12,159 bases of DNA from Asticcacaulis sp. (GTDB lineage Bacteria > Pseudomonadota > Alphaproteobacteria > Caulobacterales > Caulobacteraceae), in assembly GCF_020217185.1 (NCBI RefSeq), contig NZ_JAIWNX010000023.1, positions 1 through 12,159 of the forward strand, given 5' to 3'. A program made the position numbers and the translations under genes. How positions within the stretch are numbered: position 1 is the stretch's first letter; every line of letters begins with the position of its first letter. Below, piece after piece: positions 5,458 through 11,830 of this stretch. The notes beneath the pieces were generated by a model that worked only from the letters and a program-made list of their open reading frames with translations, ran no database searches and was not told the origin of the DNA.

Positions 5458-5615
5458 GAGGGTGAAAACAAGCTGCCCGCAAACCGTGGTCTGCGGGCGT
5501 GTGGGCGAAGCCATTACATCATGCCCGCGCCCAATTCAAGCCGCACCGCCTTTGAAAAACGCCGGATTAAACATTTTATCGGGCTGTTGCCTTTTGACGC
5601 AGGTGCAATTTGGTC

Positions 5616-5644
5616 TTGGCGCGGGGCGGGCTTGGGCCTATTCT
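5616..5644 (+). promoter_or_regulatory. Putative leaderless promoter of the COQ9-family gene
   Basis: TTGGCG (5616-5621), 17 bp, TATTCT (5639-5644), then 6 nt to ATG 5651. The expected transcription start coincides with the ATG, and no Shine-Dalgarno sequence is present (TGGGCCC precedes the ATG). Confidence 0.55.
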
Positions 5645-5650
5645 GGGCCC

Positions 5651-6298
5651 ATGTCCGCAAATGCCCTTACCGAACTGGAACAGTCACTGGCCACGGCCTG
5701 TGCCGCGCTGATGCCCGATCTGGGCCTGACCCGCGTCACCGTGCGCGTCGCGGGTGCGCGAATCGGCCTCAGCCCCGCCGAGGTTGAACTGATCTGCCCC
5801 AACGGGCCGTCGGACATCGCCGCGATCCTGTGGCGTCAGGGCGATGCGGCGCTTGCGGGTGATGACATTGACGCGCAACTGTCTGCGATGAAGGTGCGTG
5901 AACGCATAGGCTTCCTGCTCAACCGCCGCATCGACGCCGCCTGCGCCGATGAACGCGCGACGCACCGCCTGATCGGGCACCTGTGCCTGCCGCAGCATCT
6001 GGGGCTTTATCGCCGCCTGTTGTGGGAGTCGGCTGACCTTGTGTGGCGCAAGGCGGGGGATAAGGCGCTGGACGAAAACCACTATTCCAAACGCGCCATC
6101 GTATCCGGCATTCTGGCCACGGCCCTGATGACGCGCCTGACGCAAGGGGTTGAGGCCCAGCACGAACAGATCACCCGCAATATCGAACAGGTGATGGCGT
6201 TTGAAAAATTCAAGGCCAAACTGCCTTTGAAGCCCGAAAACGCGCTGCTGGGGGCCGTGGAATTTCTGGGCAAGCTGCGCTTTGGGGCGGCGGCCTAA
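5651..6298 (+). CDS. COQ9-family protein (rpsU-divergently transcribed)
   Basis: A 215-residue protein of the COQ9 family, which includes a model named for its position divergent to rpsU, exactly as here. COQ9 binds lipids and assists hydroxylation steps of ubiquinone synthesis at the membrane. Visible features are an N-terminal TetR-like helical half (VTVRVAGARIGLSPAEVELI, residues 29-48) and the conserved C-terminal core LLWESADLVWRKAGDKALDE followed by NHYSKRAIVSGIL (about 123-155; compare W-x-x-A-D-x-x-W-x-x-AGD in the family). ATG 5651 is set by family start and promoter. The TAA stop (6296-6298) overlaps the TAG of convergent purK (6297-6295). Family is confident; the exact step is by homology only. 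Confidence 0.85.
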   Translation: MSANALTELEQSLATACAALMPDLGLTRVTVRVAGARIGLSPAEVELICPNGPSDIAAILWRQGDAALAGDDIDAQLSAMKVRERIGFLLNRRIDAACADERATHRLIGHLCLPQHLGLYRRLLWESADLVWRKAGDKALDENHYSKRAIVSGILATALMTRLTQGVEAQHEQITRNIEQVMAFEKFKAKLPLKPENALLGAVEFLGKLRFGAAA

Positions 6299-7371
6299 AG
6301 ACTCGCTTTCAAGCGGTTGATATGGCCCATCTTGCGGCCCGGACGCGGATCATCCTTGCCGTAGACATAGAGCCGTGAGTCCGGTTCCTGCGACAGGGCT
6401 TCCCAAGCCAGCACATCCGGCCCCAGAAGATTGGTCATTTCGACCTGAAAACGCGCTGTGGTATCGCCCAGCGGCCAGCCAGCGACGGCGCGGATATGCT
6501 GTTCGAACTGATCACACAGGCAGCCGTCCTGCGTCCAGTGTCCGGTATTGTGCACGCGCGGCGCGACCTCGTTGAGGATCAGTTCATCGCCTTCGAGCAC
6601 AAACAGCTCGACGCCCAGGACGCCCACATAATCAAGGCCTTCCAGCACCTTCCTGGCAATCGTCTCCGCGCGCGTTTTCAGCGTGTCGGACACCACCGCC
6701 GGGGCCAGCGTCGTCGAAAGAATGCCGCTGACGTGGTGGTTTTCTCCGACCGGATAGGTTTTCACCGTACCGTCGTAGCCGCGCGCGGCGATCACCGAGA
6801 CTTCGCGCTGAAAATCGGCCTTCGCCTCCAGAATCGCCGGGCGACCATTGAGGCTGTCGAAGGCCGCTTTCGCCTCTTCAGCGGCGCGAATCCACACCTG
6901 ACCCTTGCCGTCATAGCCTTCGCGGCGCGTCTTCAGAAGGGCAGGCAAGCCATTGGCCGCAATCGCCTTTTCGAGGTCGTCAAGGCTGTTGATCTCATAG
7001 AAATCGACCGTGCCGATGCCGACGCTGCGGGCAAAGCGCTTTTCGAGGATACGGTCCTGCGTGATGCCCAGCGCCCGCGCATTGGGGGCGACCTTGGCGC
7101 CTTTGGACACCAGATAGTCGAGCGAAGCGACCGGCACGTTTTCAAACTCAAACGTAATCACGTCCGAGGCCGCGGCAAAGCGATCGAGCGCCGCTTCATC
7201 CGTATAGCGCGCCACCTTCGACACCGCCGAGACGCTGGCCGCCGGCGATTCGGCGTCGGGCCCATAGACCACCACCTTGAAGCCCAGCCGTGACGCCGCC
7301 TGCGACAGCATCCGCCCCAACTGACCATCGCCCAGAATGCCGATTTTTGACCCCAAAGGCAGCGGTTTCAA
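6295..7371 (-). CDS. purK: N5-carboxyaminoimidazole ribonucleotide synthase
   Basis: A 358-residue ATP-grasp enzyme of normal length (about 355) converting AIR, bicarbonate and ATP to N5-CAIR in purine synthesis. Seen: nucleotide-binding GILGDGQLGRML (11-22), ITFEFENVP (72-80), KTRREGYDGKGQ (147-158), catalytic-site NEVAPRVHNTGHWTQDGC (267-284), DQFEQHIRAVAGWPLG (287-302). No ATG fits the family start; TTG at 7371, four bases after the purE stop and preceded by GAGGA about 9 nt upstream, gives MKPLPLGSKIGILG. It follows purE in the same operon, so the two sequential enzymes are co-expressed. Its stop codon overlaps that of the convergent COQ9-family gene, with no terminator between them. Confidence 0.94.
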   Translation of the reverse strand: MKPLPLGSKIGILGDGQLGRMLSQAASRLGFKVVVYGPDAESPAASVSAVSKVARYTDEAALDRFAAASDVITFEFENVPVASLDYLVSKGAKVAPNARALGITQDRILEKRFARSVGIGTVDFYEINSLDDLEKAIAANGLPALLKTRREGYDGKGQVWIRAAEEAKAAFDSLNGRPAILEAKADFQREVSVIAARGYDGTVKTYPVGENHHVSGILSTTLAPAVVSDTLKTRAETIARKVLEGLDYVGVLGVELFVLEGDELILNEVAPRVHNTGHWTQDGCLCDQFEQHIRAVAGWPLGDTTARFQVEMTNLLGPDVLAWEALSQEPDSRLYVYGKDDPRPGRKMGHINRLKASL

Positions 7372-7375
7372 TGGC

Positions 7376-7870
7376 TTAGTCCTCAACGCTATCGGGCACG
7401 CCGTCGGTCTGCGCCTGACGAAGGGCTTCGACCCGGATCGCCAGTTCGGGATCGGACAGGGCCAGAATCTGCGCCGCCAGAAGCCCGGCATTCTTGGCAC
7501 CGGCTTCCCCGACCGCCAGCGTGCCGACCGGCACACCGCCCGGCATCTGCACGATCGACAGGAGCGAATCGAGGCCTTTCAGCCCGTCGCGCACCGGCAC
7601 CGGCACGCCCAGCACCGGCAGCGGCGTCAGCGAGGCGGTCATGCCCGGCAGGTGGGCGGCCCCACCGGCGCCAGCGATAATCACCTGAAAACCCTCAGCC
7701 TTGGCGGATTTGGCAAATTCGACCATGCGCTCCGGCGTGCGATGCGCCGAGACGACGCGCGCCTCATAGGTGACGCCCAGGCCGTCCAGCGCCTCAGCGG
7801 CCTTTTTCATCACCGGCCAGTCCGAGCGCGAGCCCATAATGATGGCGACTCTGGGTTTCGACGCGGTCAT
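7376..7870 (-). CDS. purE: N5-CAIR mutase (PurE, class I)
   Basis: A 164-residue class I PurE that converts N5-CAIR to CAIR, the substrate step after PurK. Motifs: [12 protein letters not shown] (10-21, phosphate-binding GSxSD), VVSAHRTPE (39-47, catalytic His43), [14 protein letters not shown] (64-77), LGVPV (87-91) and LLSIVQMP (103-110). Length and motif order are typical of the bacterial enzyme, an octamer. ATG 7870 is chosen because GGAGG lies 5 nt upstream; the GTG at 7876 overlaps that site. The divergent GGDEF gene lies 114 bp away. Expression of purE-purK is probably by purine demand, but no operator was identified. Confidence 0.95.
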   Translation of the reverse strand: MTASKPRVAIIMGSRSDWPVMKKAAEALDGLGVTYEARVVSAHRTPERMVEFAKSAKAEGFQVIIAGAGGAAHLPGMTASLTPLPVLGVPVPVRDGLKGLDSLLSIVQMPGGVPVGTLAVGEAGAKNAGLLAAQILALSDPELAIRVEALRQAQTDGVPDSVED

Positions 7871-7971
7871 GCCCACCTCCGAAAGCTGAAAGGCCGCGAA
7901 CTATAGGATTAGGCCCCGGCCTGCAAGGGGCGTCTGTGCAAATAGCACTCGCTTCGCGCTCCAAACGCCGC

Positions 7972-7977
7972 TAATCT
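7972..7977 (+). promoter_or_regulatory. Putative -10 of leaderless GGDEF-gene transcript
   Basis: GCTAATCT (7970-7977) with TAATCT seven bases before ATG 7985. There is no Shine-Dalgarno sequence and no good -35 at 17-18 bp (TCGCTT or CTCGCT). It resembles the -10 placement at 5639 and 10498. Confidence 0.35.
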
Positions 7978-7984
7978 TGGGCGC

Positions 7985-8734
7985 ATGACCGCCTTGCCGC
8001 CCTCAGCCTCTGCCGATTCTGAGCCCTCCGCCTTGTCCGCGGGCGGATTGACGGCGTCGATGCAGGCCCTGCTGCAAAGCCAGTTTGGTGGCGCCCCCCG
8101 GCCCGTCCCGGCCCCCGCCCCTACCCCGCCCGCGCCGGAGCCCCAGACGGGTGATGAATGGCCCTTGGCGGCGCGCACCCTGATCGACAGCCTGATCCGC
8201 GAAAACATCCGCCTGAAGGCCGATATCAAGGCCCTCACCGAGCAGGTGGCGCTGGCTGAGCACCACGCCGATCACGATGTGCTGACGCCGACGCTCAACC
8301 GCCGCGCCTTCCTGCGGGATCTGGGCCGCGCCATGGGGGATGGCCGCCGCTATGGCGACCCGGCCTGCCTGATCTATCTCGATCTGGATGGTTTCAAAGC
8401 CATCAACGACACCTACGGCCACGCCGCCGGCGACAAGGCGCTGATCCACATTGCTGAGCGGCTCAACGCCAATGTGCGCGAAGGCGATTCGGTCGGGCGT
8501 CTGGGCGGCGACGAATTCGCCATCCTGCTGCGCCACGCCGACGTCTCCGTCGCCCGCAGCAAGGCGCAGAAGCTTGAGGCCGAACTGAATATCGCCACCT
8601 TTGAACATCAGGGCCTGTACCTGCGCGTCGGCGGTTCGTTCGGCGTGCGCGCCTACGAAGGACAGGCCTCGGCCGAAGAATGGATCGCCGAAGCCGACGC
8701 CGCGATGTTTCTGGTCAAGAAATCGAGCCGATGA
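7985..8734 (+). CDS. Soluble diguanylate cyclase (GGDEF domain)
   Basis: A 249-residue protein. Residues 1-60 are low-complexity with a Pro/Ala linker (about 36-54). Residues 60-95 are a coiled-coil-like helix (LIDSLIRENIRLKADIKALT). The rest is a complete GGDEF domain: DVLTPTLNRRAF (98-109), metal/substrate segment DLDGFKAINDTYGHAAGD (133-150), inhibitory I-site RxxD as REGD (165-168) five residues before the active site, LGGDEFAIL (173-181), and GGSFGVRAY late in the domain. All catalytic residues are present, so it should convert two GTP to c-di-GMP, which controls cell-cycle and surface transitions in Caulobacterales. No transmembrane segment or sensory domain is visible, so it is probably controlled by dimerisation or a partner. 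ATG 7985 follows a -10-like box. Confidence 0.93.
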   Translation: MTALPPSASADSEPSALSAGGLTASMQALLQSQFGGAPRPVPAPAPTPPAPEPQTGDEWPLAARTLIDSLIRENIRLKADIKALTEQVALAEHHADHDVLTPTLNRRAFLRDLGRAMGDGRRYGDPACLIYLDLDGFKAINDTYGHAAGDKALIHIAERLNANVREGDSVGRLGGDEFAILLRHADVSVARSKAQKLEAELNIATFEHQGLYLRVGGSFGVRAYEGQASAEEWIAEADAAMFLVKKSSR

Positions 8735-8786
8735 GCGCCCCCAAGAAGGGAGTAGCGGTTTTTGGATACGGAGGCGCGACTAAAAT

Positions 8787-9176
8787 ATGAGCCACATCGC
8801 CGCCGTTACCCTCGTCGTGCCCGATTACGATGAGGCCATCGCCCATTACTGCGCCGGGCTGGGCTTCGACCTGATCGAGGATACCGACCTGGGCGGCGGC
8901 AAGCGCTGGGTGCTGATAGCTCCGCCCGGTTCGAGCGAAACGCGCCTGCTGCTGGGCAAGGCCTCGAATGAGGCTCAACGTGCCGCCATCGGCAATCAGA
9001 CCGGTGAGCGCGTCTTTCTGATCCTGTTCACCGACGACTTTGCCCGCGACCATGCGCGCTTCAGCGCGGCGGGCGCGGTCTTTACCGAGGCCCCGCGCCA
9101 CGAAGCCTATGGCACGGTGGCCGTGTTCCGCGACACGTTCGGCAATCTGTGGGACCTGCTGGAGCCGAAGGCGTAG
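8787..9176 (+). CDS. VOC-superfamily protein (glyoxalase/dioxygenase fold)
   Basis: A 129-residue protein with two beta-alpha-beta-beta-beta halves of the VOC fold: SHIAAVTLVVPDYDEAIAHY (2-21, with His3 as the first metal position), GKRWVLIAPPG (38-48), RVFLILFTDD (75-84) and YGTVAVFRDTFGNLWDLLEP (108-127, with Glu126 as the last metal position). It lacks enough diagnostic residues to assign glyoxalase I, fosfomycin or bleomycin resistance, or dioxygenase activity; most such small proteins in this position are unassigned. GGAGG (8770-8774) lies 12 nt before the ATG. It starts 52 bp after the GGDEF gene and may share its transcript. Its end is 28 bp from the convergent dgt stop. Confidence 0.8.
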   Translation: MSHIAAVTLVVPDYDEAIAHYCAGLGFDLIEDTDLGGGKRWVLIAPPGSSETRLLLGKASNEAQRAAIGNQTGERVFLILFTDDFARDHARFSAAGAVFTEAPRHEAYGTVAVFRDTFGNLWDLLEPKA

Positions 9177-9204
9177 TCTCCGAGCTGTGCAATAGAGTCG
9201 GCCT

Positions 9205-10380
9205 CTATGACATACTGAACAACTGCCTGTGCTGTTCGATGGCGTAGGCGTCGGTCATGCCAGCAATATAGTCGCAGACCACGCGCGCACGCTGGGTTTC
9301 GGTATCCTTGGTGCACACCCGCCCGTACCAGTTGGGGGGCAGCACCTCCGGCTCCTCCATATAGAGGCGGAACAGGTCGTTCAGCACGCGCCGCGCCTGC
9401 GAGCGGTGGCGATTGACGGTATAGTGCTTGTACATGCGCGCATACAGAAAGGCCCGCAGCCGCGACAAATCCTCATTCACCGTGCGCGAAAACGCCACCA
9501 TCTGACGCCCGGCGCGGCGCACATCCTCCGCCGTTTCGATGCCGTCTTCTTTCAACCGCCGCTCGGTCTCCAGACAGACATCGCGGATCATAAAGCCAAT
9601 CACGCGGCGGATGGCCTCCAGCCGCAACAACCGTTGATCGATCAGCGGCCAGTCCTTTTCGACCTCGGCAATCGCCGGTCCGATCAGCGGGATGTCGCGC
9701 AGGTCCGCCAGCGTAAACAGCCCGGCGCGCAAACCATCATCAACATCGTGATTATTATAGGCGATGTCGTCGGAAATCGCCGCAATCTGCGCCTCAAGCG
9801 ACGCATAGGTTTCCGGGCGCAAGTCCCAGAAATCGCTGAAATCGGCCACGGCCTTCCACGCCGGATTGCCCAGCTTGTGCGCCACGGGGCCGTTGTGCTT
9901 GATCACCCCTTCCAGCGTCTCCCAGGCCAGATTGAGCCCCTCAAACGCCGGATAGCGGTGCTCCAGCCGCGTCACAATGCGGAAGGTTTGCACATTGTGA
10001 TCGAAGCCGCCCCACGGCTCCATCATCTTGTGCAGTTCGTCCTCGCCCGCATGACCGAACGGCGAATGACCCATATCGTGCGACAAGGCGATGGTTTCGG
10101 CCAGGTCCTGATCGGCCCCCAGCGTATGCGCCAGCGAGCGCGCCACCTGCGACACCTCGATCGAATGCGTCAGGCGCGTGCGGAAATAGTCGCCGTGCCC
10201 CGCCACAAACACCTGCGTCTTGCCCTTCAGCCGCCGGAAGGCCGTGCAGTGGATCACCCGGTCACGATCCCGCGCAAAGGCCGTGCGCGTCAGGCTGTCC
10301 GGCTCGCTGTACAACCGCCCCCGCGAACGGGCATGGTTTTCGCTATAGGGCGCAAGCGTCAGGATCAGCGGATCGTGCAC
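9205..10380 (-). CDS. dgt: dNTP triphosphohydrolase (Dgt-like, HD domain)
   Basis: A 391-residue HD-superfamily phosphohydrolase of normal length. It splits dNTPs to deoxynucleoside and triphosphate and so sets dNTP pools. Seen: [20 protein letters not shown] (19-38), [15 protein letters not shown] (44-58), metal-binding [10 protein letters not shown] (68-77, His72), [14 protein letters not shown] (101-114, His101-Asp102), [15 protein letters not shown] (203-217, metal Asp). No ATG lies in frame at the N-terminus; GTG 10380 fits the family start ([15 protein letters not shown]) but has no clear ribosome site. It is divergent from the ErpA-type gene, with the palindrome 10433-10449 between, and dgt and erpA are often neighbours in alphaproteobacteria. 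It may also hydrolyse other dNTPs besides dGTP. Confidence 0.93.
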   Translation of the reverse strand: MHDPLILTLAPYSENHARSRGRLYSEPDSLTRTAFARDRDRVIHCTAFRRLKGKTQVFVAGHGDYFRTRLTHSIEVSQVARSLAHTLGADQDLAETIALSHDMGHSPFGHAGEDELHKMMEPWGGFDHNVQTFRIVTRLEHRYPAFEGLNLAWETLEGVIKHNGPVAHKLGNPAWKAVADFSDFWDLRPETYASLEAQIAAISDDIAYNNHDVDDGLRAGLFTLADLRDIPLIGPAIAEVEKDWPLIDQRLLRLEAIRRVIGFMIRDVCLETERRLKEDGIETAEDVRRAGRQMVAFSRTVNEDLSRLRAFLYARMYKHYTVNRHRSQARRVLNDLFRLYMEEPEVLPPNWYGRVCTKDTETQRARVVCDYIAGMTDAYAIEQHRQLFSMS

Positions 10381-10432
10381 GGGCAGGGTCTTTCGCAGTG
10401 GAACTTACGCCCTAAATCCCCCTCTGCGCGCC

Positions 10433-10449
10433 AATTTGCAATGCAAATT
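10433..10449. promoter_or_regulatory. Palindrome AATTTGCA-A-TGCAAATT between dgt and erpA
   Basis: A perfect 8-bp inverted repeat about a central A, 52 bp upstream of dgt and about 60 bp upstream of erpA. Its core is the same as that upstream of the thioesterase gene (5058-5070). It is probably a repressor or activator site; the protein is unknown. Confidence 0.5.
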
Positions 10450-10497
10450 CATGACAAAAAATAACTAAGCCCTCTAAAACTCGCGCCCGCCCCGCGC

Positions 10498-10503
10498 TAT
10501 ATT
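10498..10503 (+). promoter_or_regulatory. Putative -10 of leaderless erpA transcript
   Basis: GCTATATT (10496-10503 region) with TATATT six bases before ATG 10510. No Shine-Dalgarno sequence is present, and the -35 17 bp upstream (TAAAAC) is poor, so the promoter may need an activator. Confidence 0.4.
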
Positions 10504-10509
10504 GAGCCC

Positions 10510-10836
10510 ATGAACCCGATTACGCTTTCCGCCAGCGCCGCGCGCCACCTCAACCGCCTGTCCGCCGACGCCGGGCACCCGATCCTGTTGCGCGTCGCCG
10601 TCGAAGGCGGCGGCTGCTCAGGCTTCCAGTACCAGCTCGATCTGGTCGAAGCGCCCGAAGACGGCGATACCGTCATCGCCTATGACGGCGCTCAGGCCCT
10701 GATCGACGAAGTCTCCGCCCCCCTGCTGGCCGGGTCGATCATCGACTATGTCGAAGAACTGGTCGGCGCGCAGTTCAAAATCCTCAACCCGCAGGCCAAA
10801 TCATCCTGCGGCTGTGGCGTCAGCTTCTCGATCTGA
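10510..10836 (+). CDS. erpA: A-type iron-sulfur cluster carrier (ErpA/IscA family)
   Basis: A 108-residue A-type carrier. The three cluster-binding cysteines are intact: VEGGGCSGFQYQ (Cys36) and SSCGCGVSF (Cys100, Cys102), the usual C-x(63)-C-x-C spacing. The body is the beta-rich HesB/IscA fold, with IDYVEELVGAQFKILNP (residues 78-94) conserved. It receives Fe-S clusters and passes them to apoproteins in the cytoplasm. ErpA is preferred to IscA because it is divergent from dgt, an arrangement seen in alphaproteobacteria, and no isc/suf genes are present. The ATG follows directly on a -10 box, so initiation is probably leaderless. Sub-family (ErpA, IscA or SufA) is less certain than the family. 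Confidence 0.88.
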   Translation: MNPITLSASAARHLNRLSADAGHPILLRVAVEGGGCSGFQYQLDLVEAPEDGDTVIAYDGAQALIDEVSAPLLAGSIIDYVEELVGAQFKILNPQAKSSCGCGVSFSI

Positions 10837-11003
10837 TTTTGGGCCCTGTTTTGGGGCGTTCAAGAGCCTCCGGCGGGCAGGGGCACGGCCCCTGCACCCA
10901 AAACGCGCCCCGAAGGCGTAGCCTGTGGCCAAGAAGGCAATAAAGCGAGCCTGTAGGCAGCACCCAACTTTAATTCGAACAAATCATTAACACTTATTCT
11001 GGT
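10837..11003. other. Intergenic region with nested GC-rich hairpin downstream of erpA
   Basis: GCAGGGGC (10877-10884) and GCCCCTGC (10888-10895) form an 8-bp stem with a 3-base loop; outside it GGGGCG (10853-10858) pairs with CGCCCC (10906-10911). There is no following T-run. Related GC-rich palindromes are common between genes in alphaproteobacteria (recalled), so it may be a dispersed repeat or a non-canonical terminator. The region becomes AT-rich from about 10970. Confidence 0.5.
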
Positions 11004-11579
11004 TTACTGCTTAATTACAGAGAAATAATTTATTGACTCAATAGAATAGTCAATTTCCCCATCTTTGGGATTGCCATTCTGAGAGAATTGCACGTCTATT
11101 GTATCTGGGTAACAATCATATCTTCCAATAATTAACTCTCTCCGTCCTTTTTTATACCTAATTGAATAGTCACATGTATAACTCCCGTAGACAGGTTTCG
11201 AGATATATGTGCGACTCCAGCCCTTACTAACTATAAATAAATCAGCCTCCTTGAATATCAGCGGCCCGTCCCTCTCATTTAACATTATAGAGAATCCGAA
11301 CGACAATTGTCCGTTATCGCCTCGATTTACACTGTATGTACAATCAAAATGTTCATCAAAAGAGTCATCATAACATTCATAAATATCGCGAAAAACGTCC
11401 GTATGTCTTAATTTAAGTTTTAAATTCCCGTATTTTTCAAATTTTTCCGATGAGTTGAAGTCATTCAAATCAGAAGAAAATTTTTCCAGCAAATCCATGT
11501 TAACAGATTTAATCTCTTCGCCGTGGCAAACAACAGGACTTGTTGCCAGAAATAGCAAAAGCAGTACTCGTATCTTCAT
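11004..11579 (-). CDS. Unknown exported protein, AT-rich, probably acquired
   Basis: A 191-residue protein. The N-terminus MKIRVLLLLFLATSPVVCHG is a short Sec signal peptide. The Cys in it does not fit a lipobox well, because V precedes it instead of G, A or S, so ordinary cleavage near HG|EE is likely. The mature part is acidic and beta-rich, with several Cys (YECYDD, FDCTYS, YTCDYS, YDCYPD), all next to Tyr or acidic residues. The GGGAGGG ribosome site lies just before ATG 11579. GC is far lower than in the neighbours (20 of 60 in 11101-11160 versus 38 of 60 in 10621-10680) and codon use is AT-ending, so horizontal transfer is likely. No family is recognised. Confidence 0.75.
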   Translation of the reverse strand: MKIRVLLLLFLATSPVVCHGEEIKSVNMDLLEKFSSDLNDFNSSEKFEKYGNLKLKLRHTDVFRDIYECYDDSFDEHFDCTYSVNRGDNGQLSFGFSIMLNERDGPLIFKEADLFIVSKGWSRTYISKPVYGSYTCDYSIRYKKGRRELIIGRYDCYPDTIDVQFSQNGNPKDGEIDYSIESINYFSVIKQ

Positions 11580-11830
11580 CTCTTCCCTCCCCGCTTCGTT
11601 GACCGCCTTGGCCACGGGTGACCACAGGTAGCTACCCCCCCCCTGTGCTTCCCCGTGACGCTCTCAGCCGTCACACGCATCCCAGATGACAACGGGTTTG
11701 AGGGATCGTCAACGCGAAAAGCTCCGTGTGGTTCATTGACCCTCGCGGTGCAAGCATTGACCCTGCCGGTTTCGACCCCTTTTGCCCCCAATCTATCCCC
11801 GCCATAAAAAGCGCGGTTACCCTTTTGGGC
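11580..11830. other. Divergent intergenic region with C9 tract, nested palindromes and direct repeats
   Basis: It holds CACGGG (11613-11618) and CACAGG (11623-11628) facing CCTGTG (11642-11647) and CCCGTG (11652-11657), with the palindrome GGTAGCTACC (11627-11636) and a run of nine C (11635-11643) inside. Farther right CATTGACCCT is directly repeated at 11734-11743 and 11755-11764 (21-bp period). GC is high again, unlike the adjacent AT-rich gene. No convincing promoter -10 was found. Confidence 0.5.

Larger units (their letters stand above)
5368..5650. other. Divergent rpsU / COQ9-family intergenic region
   Basis: This 283-bp region separates the two divergent genes. It holds the rpsU ribosome site and leader hairpins, and the COQ9-side promoter at 5616-5644. 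A possible minus-strand rpsU promoter is TTGAAT-N17-TAATGG (about 5541-5513), but its -10 is poor. The rightward frame is open through much of this region, but nothing in it resembles coding sequence. Confidence 0.5.

Noticed and set aside
5339..5650. 104-residue N-terminal extension of the COQ9-family frame
   Set aside because: It covers the rpsU leader and has no family similarity; the COQ9 start fits ATG 5651 with its own promoter.
6496..7906. Rightward frames of 265 and 189 codons opposite purK and purE
   Set aside because: Both lie entirely under confidently identified genes and have no recognisable domain.
9229..10464. Long rightward open frame of 411 codons opposite dgt
   Set aside because: It is the GC-rich mirror of a fully conserved dgt gene; its product has the typical Arg/His/Gln-rich composition of antisense frames and no motifs.
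11004..11579. AT-rich gene product as a lipoprotein
   Set aside because: The residue before Cys in SPVVC is Val, not Gly, Ala or Ser as required for a lipobox.
11576..11791. Leftward 71-codon frame upstream of the AT-rich gene
   Set aside because: Composition looks random, it crosses the C9 tract and direct repeats, and it has no ribosome site.
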